DNA from: Burkholderiaceae bacterium
GTDB lineage: Bacteria; Pseudomonadota; Gammaproteobacteria; Burkholderiales; Burkholderiaceae
DNA: 38,743 nt
NCBI GenBank assembly: GCA_947371415.1
Contig: CANBPJ010000002.1
Span: 1 to 38,743 of the forward strand
Reading direction: 5' to 3'
Below the pieces are notes generated by a model. That model ran no database searches. It saw only the letters and a list, made by a program, of their open reading frames with translations, and was not told the DNA's origin. The translations under genes were made by a program, and so were the position numbers. Position 1 is the first letter of the stretch, and each line of letters opens with the position of its first letter. Shown piece by piece: positions 1 through 8,923 of the stretch.

Positions 1-692
1 AAGAAAACCAGCTCACCGGCATACATATTGCCGAAAAGTCGCATTCCCAATGAAACACCTTTGGCAAGATATTCAATGATGTTCAAAGCGAGGTTAAATG
101 GGGCCAGATACCATTTTGCGCCAAATGGTGCAGAAATGAGTTCGTGCAAGAAGCCGCCGAAACCTTTAACTTTGAAGCTGTAAAAGAAAACTAACACCAA
201 CACAGACATTGACATGCCCATAGTGGCATTCAGGTCGGTTGTCGGCACCAGCTTGTGATGTGGCACGTGAACACCAAAACTCTCGATGAAATGATTTACG
301 CCTAAGACCCAATCCACAGGGACTAAATCCAAAGTATTGAGAAGGATGATCCAAAAGAATACAAACAGGGCGAGTGGGGCAATATAGCTACGATCACCGT
401 GAACAATGCTCTTAGCTTGTGTATCCGCCATTTCCACAATCATTTCCACAAAGCACTGAAAACGGCCTGGAACACCTGGAGTTGCGCGACGCGCTGCGAT
501 TAACAGAATAAATACAGTAAGCAGGCCCATTAGAGAGGCCCAAAAAATAGTATCTAAATTGATGATGCTGAAATCGATAATAGAAGCTTGATGCTCACCA
601 GTGCTGGTGAGGTTTTGCAAGTGCTCGGAAATGTACGCTGTTGGCGTCATTTGCTCGGCTGCCGCGTGGGCTTGGTTTACTTCGCTAGACAT
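1..692 (-). CDS. atpB: ATP synthase F0 subunit a (partial, C-terminus outside window)
   Basis: This is subunit a of the F1F0 ATP synthase, the membrane stator subunit that carries the proton half-channels against the c-ring. The reverse-strand reading frame starts at ATG 692 (MSSEVNQAHAAAEQ) and runs off the left edge after about 230 codons with no stop. Hydrophobic segments are visible, with the polar stretch ATPGVPGRFQCFVEMIVEM between two of them. Near the window edge is the family hallmark SLGMRLFGNMYAGE, whose Arg matches the essential stator Arg. The gene is downstream of atpI in the same direction, as in standard atp operons. The rest of the atp operon should continue to the left of the window. 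Confidence 0.95.
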   Translation of the reverse strand, partial: MSSEVNQAHAAAEQMTPTAYISEHLQNLTSTGEHQASIIDFSIINLDTIFWASLMGLLTVFILLIAARRATPGVPGRFQCFVEMIVEMADTQAKSIVHGDRSYIAPLALFVFFWIILLNTLDLVPVDWVLGVNHFIESFGVHVPHHKLVPTTDLNATMGMSMSVLVLVFFYSFKVKGFGGFLHELISAPFGAKWYLAPFNLALNIIEYLAKGVSLGMRLFGNMYAGELVF

Positions 693-731
693 CTCTTAAC
701 TAGTCCTTTGGTTCAATCTCATTTATTACTC

Positions 732-1226
732 TTAGCGCCACATCCACGCCAGCCACACACACTTTAAGGCAAGCACATAAGTCACCAGTAATGGGACCCA
801 AAGCACGCCTGGGACTAAATACGCAATCCCAACAAATAGCATCAAAGTCACAGCAATTTTGATAAACTCGCCTGAAATCAATGCCGCTAAATAATTTCCT
901 GGGTTCAATATTTGCGTTTTTTTTGCCAATTCCAGCCTGAATAAAAACACAGCTGATGGCAAGACGCTAATTAAACCACCTAAAAAGGCCGACTGAGTAT
1001 AAAGCCTTACCCGTGCCAGCTCCCCAAAAACCGCCCAAATCACCATGCTAAGCACGGTAACCACCACTTGTGCAGCCAAAATCTTCCAGGGTGATAACGG
1101 GGCATGATTTAGCGCATTGCTTTTTTGCAGTGCTGCCATTTCCACCTTGCTGAGAACCCGGTAAACCTCTTCTTCAGGGTCATCCCAGTCATTCACCTCT
1201 GAAAATCGATTTTTTTGAGGAATCAA
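732..1226 (-). CDS. atpI: ATP synthase-associated protein I (AtpI)
   Basis: This is a 164-residue membrane protein at the position of atpI, directly upstream of atpB. AtpI proteins assist assembly of the c-ring or Mg2+ supply in other bacteria and are not part of the mature enzyme. The N-terminal 45 residues are polar and acidic (DWDDPEEE). They are followed by four hydrophobic segments at roughly 48-67, 77-96, 116-137 and 142-162. Identification rests on topology and position, because the family is poorly conserved. The ATG start at 1226 is the only good one. There are about 40 bases to atpB and about 70 to the upstream parB stop. Confidence 0.8.
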   Translation of the reverse strand: MIPQKNRFSEVNDWDDPEEEVYRVLSKVEMAALQKSNALNHAPLSPWKILAAQVVVTVLSMVIWAVFGELARVRLYTQSAFLGGLISVLPSAVFLFRLELAKKTQILNPGNYLAALISGEFIKIAVTLMLFVGIAYLVPGVLWVPLLVTYVLALKCVWLAWMWR

Positions 1227-1295
1227 TTTAGCCCCGTGAGTTTAATGTGTGCACCGCAATAGGTCAAATGTTTTGGGGTCATTTTTAGCAATGTT

Positions 1296-2183
1296 TTAAG
1301 CCTCGACACCCAGTTTTTTCAACAGAGAATCCAGCTCGTCAAATTGGCTAAAGCGGATTCTAAGCTCGCCACCCTTGCCTTTGAACTTAAATTCCGAGCT
1401 TAAGCCAATCAAATCGGCGATTTCTTGGGTTAAACGGCGCATATCGGGATCGCGGCTTGGAGCCCCCACCTCTGCATTGGTCTTGGCTTTTTTATCGCCA
1501 ATTTGCCCTCCAGCACGCGCCAAGGCAGTTGACATTCTTTCAGCCTCTCTAACCGAGAGGCCTTGAGCGGCAATTCTTTGCGCTAAAGCTACCTGACTTG
1601 CCCCAGGCAGAGGGAGCAGCGCTCGCGCATGACCCATATCTATATCACCAGCCAATAGCATGGCTTGTACTGGTTTTGCCAGCTGGCCTAAGCGCAGTAA
1701 ATTACTAATGGCGCTACGTGATTTGCCAACCGCTTTGGCGGCCTGCTCATGAGTAAAACCAAACTCCTCAATCAACCTTGCCAAGCCTTGTGATTCTTCC
1801 AGCGGATTCAAGTCCTCACGCTGCATATTCTCAACCAAGGCCATTGCTGCAGCAGCTTGATCATCGGCACCAGAAACTAAAACGGGCACCTCTTTTAACC
1901 CGGCCAAGGTTGCCGCACGAAAGCGTCGTTCGCCCGCAATAATTTCGTACTTGCCGGGGCTAACCAAGCGCACTAGTAGTGGCTGCATCACACCTTGCTC
2001 GCGAATACTTTCAGCCAACTCTTGTAGTGCACCCGCTTCCATTTTTTGGCGTGGCTGGTATTTTCCGGCCTGCAATGCAGATAACGGCAGACGATTGATA
2101 TCAGCGGTGGATTCTTTTTGTGCCTTGTCACCAAGCAACGCTTCTAGCCCGCGACCTAAACCTTTTTTCTTTATTGCAACCAT
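1296..2183 (-). CDS. parB: chromosome partitioning protein ParB
   Basis: ParB is the parS-binding CTPase clamp that loads around oriC and works with ParA to segregate the chromosome origin. The 295-residue protein has the canonical order: a basic N-terminus (KKKGLGRGLEALLG), the ParB/Srx nucleotide-binding domain with GERRFRAATLAGL and ENMQREDLNPLEE, a helix-turn-helix (FTHEQAAKAVGKSRSAISNLLRLGQL), and a C-terminal dimerisation segment ending in a leucine-rich helix. It lies 21 bases downstream of parA in the same operon. Two candidate parS sites, at 4147-4162 and 5620-5635, lie a few kilobases upstream of it, within and just upstream of mnmG. Confidence 0.97.
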   Translation of the reverse strand: MVAIKKKGLGRGLEALLGDKAQKESTADINRLPLSALQAGKYQPRQKMEAGALQELAESIREQGVMQPLLVRLVSPGKYEIIAGERRFRAATLAGLKEVPVLVSGADDQAAAAMALVENMQREDLNPLEESQGLARLIEEFGFTHEQAAKAVGKSRSAISNLLRLGQLAKPVQAMLLAGDIDMGHARALLPLPGASQVALAQRIAAQGLSVREAERMSTALARAGGQIGDKKAKTNAEVGAPSRDPDMRRLTQEIADLIGLSSEFKFKGKGGELRIRFSQFDELDSLLKKLGVEA

Positions 2184-2204
2184 AATATTTTTTATTCCTA
2201 GGTT

Positions 2205-2975
2205 TTACATTTGCGCAATACGTTCAATCATTTCAGCGCCAAACTCCAAATAAGCTTTAGCGCCACGCGACGATCTATCGAAAGCCACCCCAGGAAGCCC
2301 ATAGGACGGGGCTTCTGCCAGACGGACATTGCGGGGAATGATGCTCTTAAATACTTTATCGCCAAAGTGCTCAAGCAATTGATCTGAGACTTGTTGTTGC
2401 AATGTCATGCGCGGGTCAAACATTACGCGCAACAAACCAATGATCACTAGGTCTGGATTTAAGTTGGCATGCACCTGCTTAATGGTGTTTACTAAATCCG
2501 ACAAACCTTCCAATGCAAAGTACTCACACTGCATTGGAACGATCACGCCATTGGCTGCACACAATCCGTTGAGCGTCAGCAGAGATAGCGCAGGAGGGCA
2601 GTCAATCAAAATAAAATCATAGTCATTGGCAACAATCGCAAGCGCATCCTTCAACCTTTGCTCTCGTGAATCCAAATCTACCAATTCAATTTCTGCGCCC
2701 GCTAAATCGCGATTTGCCGGGAGCACATCATAAGAAGAGCTCTCGCAACGAACCGCAGATTCTTTCACCGATGCAAGACCAATTAAGACTTGATACACCG
2801 TGTTATTCAGATCGGACTTCTCAATTCCAGATCCCATAGTCGCGTTACCCTGCGGGTCTAAATCGACCAATAAAACACGCTGTTGATGTCCAGCCAAACC
2901 CGCGGCCAAGTTGACTGCTGTAGTTGTTTTACCCACCCCACCTTTTTGATTAGCAATACAAAATATTTTGGCCAT
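2205..2975 (-). CDS. parA: chromosome partitioning ATPase ParA (Soj)
   Basis: ParA is a deviant-Walker ATPase that forms DNA-bound dimers and drives movement of ParB-parS complexes. The 256-residue protein begins MAKIFCIANQ and continues into the deviant Walker A box KGGVGKTTT at residues 11-19. A second conserved block, FILIDCPPALS, gives Walker B. There is no N-terminal helix-turn-helix, so it is the short chromosomal Soj type rather than the long plasmid type. It sits between rsmG (24 bases upstream) and parB (21 bases downstream) in the usual order, implying co-transcription. Confidence 0.97.
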   Translation of the reverse strand: MAKIFCIANQKGGVGKTTTAVNLAAGLAGHQQRVLLVDLDPQGNATMGSGIEKSDLNNTVYQVLIGLASVKESAVRCESSSYDVLPANRDLAGAEIELVDLDSREQRLKDALAIVANDYDFILIDCPPALSLLTLNGLCAANGVIVPMQCEYFALEGLSDLVNTIKQVHANLNPDLVIIGLLRVMFDPRMTLQQQVSDQLLEHFGDKVFKSIIPRNVRLAEAPSYGLPGVAFDRSSRGAKAYLEFGAEMIERIAQM

Positions 2976-2999
2976 AGTTTTTCTTAAAAAGGTCGTGCT

Positions 3000-3662
3000 T
3001 TAAAGGGGTAATTTTCTCACGGGGGATAAGACCAACAGGCGGCGCTCCACCGCTAAATTTGGTATCCGCAAAGGCTCATCGGCCACTAATCGCCAATCAT
3101 CCATACAAACATCCTGTAACTCTTCATCTGCACGCCTAGCCTTCATCGCAAATACCAAGCCATCGGGCTTTAGAAGCGGGAGAGAAAGCTCCAGAAAATG
3201 AGCAAGATTAGTAAACGCTCTAGAAATCACCGCATCAAACTGCCCTGGCTGAGTTTTTGCAACTGTCTCTACGCGCTCACTTAGCACCTGAATATTCTTT
3301 AAACCCAGCTTTCCGCGAACGTGCTGTAAAAATGCTGTCTTTTTGCGAATAGCCTCAATCAACGTTAAATTCCAGGCTGGCTGCAAAATCGCCATAGGGA
3401 TGGCTGGTAAGCCGCCGCCTGAACCGAGGTCAGCAATGCTTGGGCTAGTGCCTGACAAAAATTGACGCATAATTGGTAAAACTGTAATAGAATCAATGAG
3501 ATGCAGTCGAACTGAGTTTTGCTCACCCTCAATTGCAGTCAAATTATGCACCCGATTCCAGCGACCCATTTCCTGTAAAAATAGCTCTAAATTAGCGATA
3601 TTTTCCGGACTTAGATTTAATCCTAAATCTTCAATTCCCAAAGAGACCAACTCATTACTCAT
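3000..3662 (-). CDS. rsmG: 16S rRNA (guanine-527-N7)-methyltransferase RsmG (GidB)
   Basis: RsmG methylates N7 of G527 in 16S rRNA using S-adenosylmethionine. The 220-residue protein has the class I methyltransferase SAM-binding motif IADLGSGGGLPAIPMAI near residues 94-110. Upstream is the family's N-terminal block WNRVHNLTAI, and downstream is VISRAFTNLAHFLEL. Its ATG at 3662 lies inside the end of mnmG: the two genes overlap by 8 bases in different frames, which suggests translational coupling in the mnmG-rsmG-parAB operon. Confidence 0.96.
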   Translation of the reverse strand: MSNELVSLGIEDLGLNLSPENIANLELFLQEMGRWNRVHNLTAIEGEQNSVRLHLIDSITVLPIMRQFLSGTSPSIADLGSGGGLPAIPMAILQPAWNLTLIEAIRKKTAFLQHVRGKLGLKNIQVLSERVETVAKTQPGQFDAVISRAFTNLAHFLELSLPLLKPDGLVFAMKARRADEELQDVCMDDWRLVADEPLRIPNLAVERRLLVLSPVRKLPL

Positions 3663-5580
3663 GAGTTTCTTCTTGGGTTCGGCCCAAACCCTTTTTAAGG
3701 TGCACCAAGAGCAAAGATAGTGCCGCTGGGGTCACACCAGAGATTCGACCGGCCTGACCCAAGGTGGCAGGTTTGTGCAAGTTCAGCTTTTGTTGCACCT
3801 CTTTAGATAAACCGATAACTTGGGTGTAATCCAACCATTCAGGCAGGGGGAAGGTTTCGTTATGCTCTTGCCGAGCAATCTCAACCGCTTGCCTATCTAT
3901 ATAACCCTGATATTTAATGGAAATCTCAACCTGATCACTGATTTGTTGAGCTAAACCCAAGTCATCATCCAGGGTTCCCGGGGACCATAAGCCCTCTGAA
4001 AGACCAGTAATCGCCTCATAAGTGATGCCAGGGCGCCTCAATAGATCAGCCAAACTGCATTCATGGGATAAATCCTGGCCCAAAAGCTCAGATACCGCCT
4101 TGGCTGAATCATGCTTTGGTCCAATCCAAATTTCTTGCAAGCGTGATGTTTCACGTGAAACAGCCTCTTGTTTCCTGCAAAACGTACTCCAGCGGTAATC
4201 ATCAACCAACCCAAGCTCGCGGCCGATCGTAGTTAAACGCATATCGGCATTATCTTCACGCAAACTCAAGCGGTATTCTGCGCGGCTAGTAAACATGCGG
4301 TAGGGTTCTTGTACGCCTAAAGTAATGAGGTCATCAACCAAAACGCCAATGTAAGATTCGCTACGCTTGGGCAGCCAAGGCTCTTTGCCCTGCGCAGCCA
4401 AACCCGCATTAATGCCAGCAAGCATGCCTTGGGCAGCCGCCTCTTCATAGCCTGTAGTGCCATTAATCTGGCCCGCAAAGTAGAGGCCGGCGATTGCTCT
4501 TGTTTCTAAACTATGCCGCAAATGGCGCGGATCAAAGAAATCGTACTCAATTGCATAGCCGGGACGCACAATCACAGCTGCCTCTAGGCCCCGGATGCTC
4601 CGAACTAAATTCCACTGAACATCAAAGGGGAGGCTAGTGGAGATGCCGTTCGGATAAAATTCATTCGTCGTTAAGCCCTCTGGCTCCAAAAAGATTTGGT
4701 GGCTATTTCTGGAGGCAAAGCGATGGATTTTGTCTTCAATTGAAGGGCAGTAGCGGGGACCAACACCCTCAATCACACCCGTATACATCGGGGAACGATC
4801 TAAACCACCCCGGATAATGTCGTGTGTCTGCTCATTTGTGTGTGAAATCCAGCAGGGCACCTGCTTGGGATGCTGCTCTGGCCGGCCCAAATAGGAGAAA
4901 ACAGGTACGGGGTCTAAATCTCCGGGCTGCTCTAGCATCACGGAGAAATCAATGGTTCGGCCATCTATCCGTGGCGGAGTACCTGTTTTTAATCTCCCCT
5001 GGGGCAGCTTCAGCTCTTTTAATCTTGCAGATAAAGAAACTGCGGCAGGATCGCCAGCACGCCCGCCCGCAAAGTTATTTAAGCCAACATGAATTTTTCC
5101 ATCCAAGAAAGTGCCAGCAGTAAGCACTACCTTCTTGGCCATAAACTTCAGGCCCATTTGTGTAACTACGCCCTGAACCTCATCCCCCTGAACCAAGAGG
5201 TCATCTACGGCAGCCTGAAACAGGGTGAGATTTTCTTGATTTTCTAGGCGACGGCGAATAGCTGCTTTATACAAAACCCGATCGCCCTGGGCGCGAGTCG
5301 CACGAACTGCTGGACCCTTACTTGAATTCAGAATCCTAAACTGAATACCCGCCTCATCGGTAGCTGCTGCCATAGCGCCGCCCATGGCATCAATTTCTTT
5401 AACTAAGTGCCCTTTACCAATACCACCAATTGAGGGGTTACAACTCATGGCACCTAAATTCTCAATACTATGGGTAATGAGAAGGGTGTCGCATCCCATG
5501 CGCGCAGCTGCAAGCGCAGCCTCCGTTCCGGCGTGACCGCCGCCAACCACAATGACATCGAAACTCTTTGAATAGCGCAT
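3655..5580 (-). CDS. mnmG: tRNA uridine-34 5-carboxymethylaminomethyl modification enzyme MnmG (GidA)
   Basis: MnmG is the FAD-dependent partner of MnmE. Together they install the (carboxymethyl)aminomethyl group on wobble U34 of several tRNAs. The 641-residue protein has the N-terminal dinucleotide fold VVGGGHAGTEAALAAARMG, the GGIGKGHLVKEIDAMGG block, and the C-terminal helical region with RRPGITYEAI. Length is normal for the family. The start at 5580 has an AGAGG ribosome-binding site about seven bases upstream. A perfect parS palindrome is embedded in the coding sequence at 4147-4162, encoding VSRET. The partner MnmE is encoded on the other side of oriC at 19.2 kb. Confidence 0.97.
   Translation of the reverse strand: MRYSKSFDVIVVGGGHAGTEAALAAARMGCDTLLITHSIENLGAMSCNPSIGGIGKGHLVKEIDAMGGAMAAATDEAGIQFRILNSSKGPAVRATRAQGDRVLYKAAIRRRLENQENLTLFQAAVDDLLVQGDEVQGVVTQMGLKFMAKKVVLTAGTFLDGKIHVGLNNFAGGRAGDPAAVSLSARLKELKLPQGRLKTGTPPRIDGRTIDFSVMLEQPGDLDPVPVFSYLGRPEQHPKQVPCWISHTNEQTHDIIRGGLDRSPMYTGVIEGVGPRYCPSIEDKIHRFASRNSHQIFLEPEGLTTNEFYPNGISTSLPFDVQWNLVRSIRGLEAAVIVRPGYAIEYDFFDPRHLRHSLETRAIAGLYFAGQINGTTGYEEAAAQGMLAGINAGLAAQGKEPWLPKRSESYIGVLVDDLITLGVQEPYRMFTSRAEYRLSLREDNADMRLTTIGRELGLVDDYRWSTFCRKQEAVSRETSRLQEIWIGPKHDSAKAVSELLGQDLSHECSLADLLRRPGITYEAITGLSEGLWSPGTLDDDLGLAQQISDQVEISIKYQGYIDRQAVEIARQEHNETFPLPEWLDYTQVIGLSKEVQQKLNLHKPATLGQAGRISGVTPAALSLLLVHLKKGLGRTQEETHE
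4147..4162. promoter_or_regulatory. parS: parS centromere-like site inside mnmG
   Basis: This 16-base site matches the bacterial parS consensus TGTTTCACGTGAAACA exactly and is perfectly palindromic. ParB binds such sites and spreads or loads from them. It lies within mnmG, where the codons read VSRET, about 2 kb upstream of parB and about 11 kb from oriC. A second near-copy lies at 5620-5635. Confidence 0.92.
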
Positions 5581-5619
5581 GATTTGCCTCTGATAGGGCG
5601 ATGATCATAGCATTTTGTA

Positions 5620-5635
5620 GGTTTCACGTGAAACA
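5620..5635. promoter_or_regulatory. parS: second parS site upstream of mnmG
   Basis: The sequence GGTTTCACGTGAAACA differs from the parS consensus at one outer base only. It lies about 40 bases upstream of the mnmG start codon, in the probable leader or promoter of the mnmG-rsmG-parAB operon. ParB binding here could influence expression of the operon that encodes it, but that is inference. Confidence 0.85.
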
Positions 5636-5764
5636 ATTGTGAATATTAAAGCAAAGTATTAGTAATAAATACTATAAGTCATTGATTTAATTGATTATTT
5701 ATAAAAAATAGGTATAGGTGTGGGGGTCCAGGGAAAGCTGAAACAACACAAAACCACAAATGAG

Positions 5765-5782
5765 TACGGCGCCGTAGCGCCG
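5765..5782. repeat. GC-rich overlapping palindromes in the livM-mnmG gap
   Basis: Two overlapping symmetric elements lie just downstream of the livM stop: the perfect 12-base palindrome TACGGCGCCGTA (5765-5776) and a hairpin with arms CGGCGC and GCGCCG around a four-base loop (5767-5782). No U-tract follows on either strand, so a standard intrinsic terminator is not supported. It may still be a transcript-end hairpin for the liv operon. The remainder of 5640-5813 is AT-rich and without a visible gene. Confidence 0.4.
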
Positions 5783-5813
5783 CACTAAAAGCTGTAATGA
5801 AAACTTAAATCAA

Positions 5814-6746
5814 TCAATTCTTACCCTTAAACAAATAGGTAATTTCACCAACAACCCCGCGACGAAATGCTAAAACGCAAATTACAAAAATAAATCCAGT
5901 AGCAATCGTGCTCCAAGATCCAATGTTGGCCAAATAATTTTGCAAGCCAACCACGATGCCAGCACCCACCACCGGCCCAAGAATAGTTCCCATGCCACCA
6001 AGCAGGGTCATTAGAACCACCTCACCAGACATGTGCCAATGAACATCCGTTAATGTCGCCAACTGGAAAACTAAAGTTTTTAAGGATCCCGCCAGACCGG
6101 CGAGGGCCGCTGAAATCACAAATGAAATTAATTTAAAGCGGTCAACATCGTAGCCCAAAGAAATTGCACGCGGCTCATTTTCACGAATGGCTTTTAAGAC
6201 TTGGCCGAATGGGGAATGAACTGTACGCACAATCAAAGCAAAACCAATTAAGAAAACAGCTAATACAAAGTAATACATGCTCACATCGTTTTTTAAATCG
6301 ATGAGGCCAAACAACATTCCACGCGGCACACCCTGAATACCATCTTCGCCGCCAGTAAAAGGAAGTTGAACTGCCAGGAAGTAGACCATTTGCGAGAGGG
6401 CTAAGGTCACCATTGCAAAATAAATACCCTGCCTACGAATTGCCAAAGAGCCAATCAGAAGGCCTAATGCAGCACAACCAAAAACGCCTAATGCAATGCC
6501 CAGCTCGGGTGATAGCCCAACCTCTTTGCAGAGGTAGGCGGTAATGTAAGCAGAGGTTCCAAAAAATGCTGCATGGCCAAACGAGAGTAGGCCAGTAAAA
6601 CCAAGCAACAAATTAAAGGCGCAGGCAAAAAGGGCGAAGCACAAGACCTTCATCGCAAACACTAAATAGATAAAATCCTGAAATGGCAGAAGCAGGGCAA
6701 TTAAAACCAAGATGCCATAAAGTAGTTTTGTTTTTGGGCTCATCAT
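5814..6746 (-). CDS. livM: branched-chain amino-acid type ABC transporter permease LivM
   Basis: This is an inner-membrane permease of the HAAT (hydrophobic amino acid) ABC family. Its 310 residues form eight or more hydrophobic segments, with the family block LLGFTGLLSFGHAAFFGTSAY near residues 47-67. The coupling-loop region AIRENEPRAISLGYDVDRFKLISFVISAALAGLAG interacts with the ATPases. Its ATG overlaps the livH stop by one base (TAATG), a sign of translational coupling. It is the last gene of the operon livG-livF-binding protein-livH-livM. Substrates may be leucine, isoleucine and valine, but relatives import urea, amides or aromatic acids, so the substrate is uncertain. Confidence 0.9.
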   Translation of the reverse strand: MMSPKTKLLYGILVLIALLLPFQDFIYLVFAMKVLCFALFACAFNLLLGFTGLLSFGHAAFFGTSAYITAYLCKEVGLSPELGIALGVFGCAALGLLIGSLAIRRQGIYFAMVTLALSQMVYFLAVQLPFTGGEDGIQGVPRGMLFGLIDLKNDVSMYYFVLAVFLIGFALIVRTVHSPFGQVLKAIRENEPRAISLGYDVDRFKLISFVISAALAGLAGSLKTLVFQLATLTDVHWHMSGEVVLMTLLGGMGTILGPVVGAGIVVGLQNYLANIGSWSTIATGFIFVICVLAFRRGVVGEITYLFKGKN

Positions 6747-7666
6747 TATTTCTCCCGGCCGAAGAGTCCAGAAGGACGAATGAGCAATACGATTGCCATG
6801 ATCACAAAAATAACTACGCCGGACGCCTCTGGGTAAAAGACTTTGGTTAAGCCCTCAATGAGACCCAAAGCAAGTCCAGTCAAAATGGAGCCCATGATTG
6901 AACCCATTCCGCCGATCACCACAACTGCAAAAACCACAATAATTAAGTTCGAGCCCATCAGTGGGTTCACTTGAAAAATTGGTGCCGCTAAGACGCCAGC
7001 AAAACCAGCAAGACCTACGCCATACGCGTAAGCCAAAGAAATCATTAGGGGAACGTTGATGCCAAACGCTTGAAGTAGTTTTGGATTCTCAGTGCCAGCA
7101 CGAAGATAGGCGCCCAACTTTGTTCTCTCAATCACATACCAAGTGGAGAAACAAACCACCAAAGAAACTATCACTACCCACACGCGATACTTGGGCAAAA
7201 TAATACCGATTGATTCAAGCGGTATAGCACCTTGCAATACCTCGGGGGCCGAATAACTCTCGCCAGAAATTCCATACCAATGACGGAACATGCCCTCAAT
7301 AATGAGTGCTAAACCAAAAGTTAACAACAGGCCATAAAGATGGTCAAGGTGATAAAGGCGCCTAAGCATTGTGCGCTCAAGAATTAAACCAAAACCCGCC
7401 ATAAGCAAAGGCACCAGAATTAACGCAAACCAGTAGTTAATAGAAAACTCAGGAAAACCAAACCATTGGCCAACTTGAGTCAAGCCAATCCATGCAACAA
7501 AAGCACCCATGGTGTACTGGGCACCGTGCGAAAAATTAATAATGTTGAGTAGGCCAAAAATGATGGCCAGACCCAAACTCAGTATGGCGTAGAAGGAGCC
7601 ATTAATAAGCCCCACCAAGAGCTGAGCAACCAGCCCTTGTGGGGTAATTCCAAGAAGTTCAAACAT
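6746..7666 (-). CDS. livH: branched-chain amino-acid type ABC transporter permease LivH
   Basis: This is the second permease of the transporter, 306 residues and highly hydrophobic. Typical LivH blocks are GLINGSFYAILSLGLAIIFGLLNIINFSHGAQYTMGAF near the N-terminus and RAGTENPKLLQAFGINV, the cytoplasmic coupling loop, near residues 190-206. It begins 11 bases after the binding-protein stop codon and ends in a one-base overlap with livM. It forms the transmembrane channel as a heterodimer with LivM. Confidence 0.9.
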   Translation of the reverse strand: MFELLGITPQGLVAQLLVGLINGSFYAILSLGLAIIFGLLNIINFSHGAQYTMGAFVAWIGLTQVGQWFGFPEFSINYWFALILVPLLMAGFGLILERTMLRRLYHLDHLYGLLLTFGLALIIEGMFRHWYGISGESYSAPEVLQGAIPLESIGIILPKYRVWVVIVSLVVCFSTWYVIERTKLGAYLRAGTENPKLLQAFGINVPLMISLAYAYGVGLAGFAGVLAAPIFQVNPLMGSNLIIVVFAVVVIGGMGSIMGSILTGLALGLIEGLTKVFYPEASGVVIFVIMAIVLLIRPSGLFGREK

Positions 7667-7677
7667 GCTTAATTAGA

Positions 7678-8901
7678 TTACTTATTGGTAACCAACTTGC
7701 ATCGTGACAATGAAAGTGGTTGTGTTGCTTCGGCAGCAGGAATCACCGCTTTGACGTTGTAGTAATCCCATGGGCTCTTAGAGTCGGAAGGCTTCTTCAC
7801 CTCTAGCAAATACATGTCATGCTCAAACTTACCGTCAGCACGAATCTTTCCTTTGAACAAGCCATCATCAATGTTGGTAGATTTAAGAACCTTCATTACA
7901 GCTTGAGTATCGTCAGTGCCCGCCTTTTGAACTGCAGTCAGATAAGCAAGTACTGATGAGTAAACACCAGCTTGGACACTAGTAGGCATACGCTTATGTT
8001 GCAAGATAAAACGCTTAGAGAATGCGCGCGTATTGTCATCTTTATCCCAATAAAAACCCTCGGTTAAATACATGCCTTGTGCAGCGTTCAAACCTAAAGA
8101 GTGAACATCGGAAATAAACATGAGTAAAGGAACGACTGTTTGTTTTTTATTAATGCCAAACTCTGAGGCCTGTTTAACAGAGTTGATAGTGTCTTGACCT
8201 GCGTTTGCCAGGGCAACAACATCAGCGCCACTAGCTTGAGCCTTGAGAAGGTAAGAAGAGAAGTCGCTGTTCGGGAATGGATGCTTGCTTGTGCCCAAAA
8301 CCTTGCCGCCGTTTGCGGTAACAACATTGGTTGCATCTTTTTCTAGGGCCGCACCGAATGCATAGTCAGCAGTAATGAAGTACCAATTCTTTTTCCCCTG
8401 CTTAACCACTGCTTTACCTGTACCGTTAGAGAGTGCATAGGTGTCATATGTCCAATGCACATTGTTGGCTGTACATTTCTCATTGGTAATTGGTAAGGAA
8501 GCTGCGCCAGAAACTAAAGTAATTTTGTTTTTCTGCTCAGCAACTTCCATAACTGCCAAAGCAACGTTGGTGGATACCAACTCAACAATCACATCTACAC
8601 CATCTTTGTCGTACCATTCGCGCGCCTTATTTGCGGCAATATCTGCTTTGTTTTGGTGATCCGCGCTAACCAATTCAATTTTCTTACCGAGAACCGTACC
8701 ATCCTTAGAAAAATCAGCGATTGCCATTTTCGCAGCAATAACAGCGCCAGGGCCCGCCAAGTCTGAATAGGTTGACGATAGGTCGGTTAAGACGCCAATC
8801 TTAATAACATCGCCACTGGCTTTTGATGCCTGCGAAAATGCTGGGTTAGAACCAAATATGGTTGCCGCCACCAGGCATGCGGTAATTTGCTTTAACTTCA
8901 T
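7678..8901 (-). CDS. periplasmic substrate-binding protein of the Liv-type ABC transporter
   Basis: This 407-residue protein carries a Sec signal peptide (MKLKQITACLVAATIFGSNPAFSQA) with probable cleavage after the first 23-25 residues. The mature part is a periplasmic-binding type I fold: IKIGVLTDLSSTYSDLAGPGAVIAAKMAIADF and KKIELVSADHQNKADIAANKAREWYD are typical of LivJ/K and amide or urea receptors. It captures the solute in the periplasm and delivers it to LivHM. It is placed between livF and livH in a single operon. The binding-pocket residues do not let me fix the ligand, so no specific liv symbol is given. Confidence 0.88.
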   Translation of the reverse strand: MKLKQITACLVAATIFGSNPAFSQASKASGDVIKIGVLTDLSSTYSDLAGPGAVIAAKMAIADFSKDGTVLGKKIELVSADHQNKADIAANKAREWYDKDGVDVIVELVSTNVALAVMEVAEQKNKITLVSGAASLPITNEKCTANNVHWTYDTYALSNGTGKAVVKQGKKNWYFITADYAFGAALEKDATNVVTANGGKVLGTSKHPFPNSDFSSYLLKAQASGADVVALANAGQDTINSVKQASEFGINKKQTVVPLLMFISDVHSLGLNAAQGMYLTEGFYWDKDDNTRAFSKRFILQHKRMPTSVQAGVYSSVLAYLTAVQKAGTDDTQAVMKVLKSTNIDDGLFKGKIRADGKFEHDMYLLEVKKPSDSKSPWDYYNVKAVIPAAEATQPLSLSRCKLVTNK

Positions 8902-8923
8902 TTTTGTCTCCTATAAATAACCA

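Noticed and set aside
5454..5636. 60-codon minus-strand open frame beginning MFHVKPTKC over the mnmG start
   Set aside because: It begins inside the parS palindrome and overlaps the conserved mnmG N-terminus in another frame; it has no recognisable protein character.
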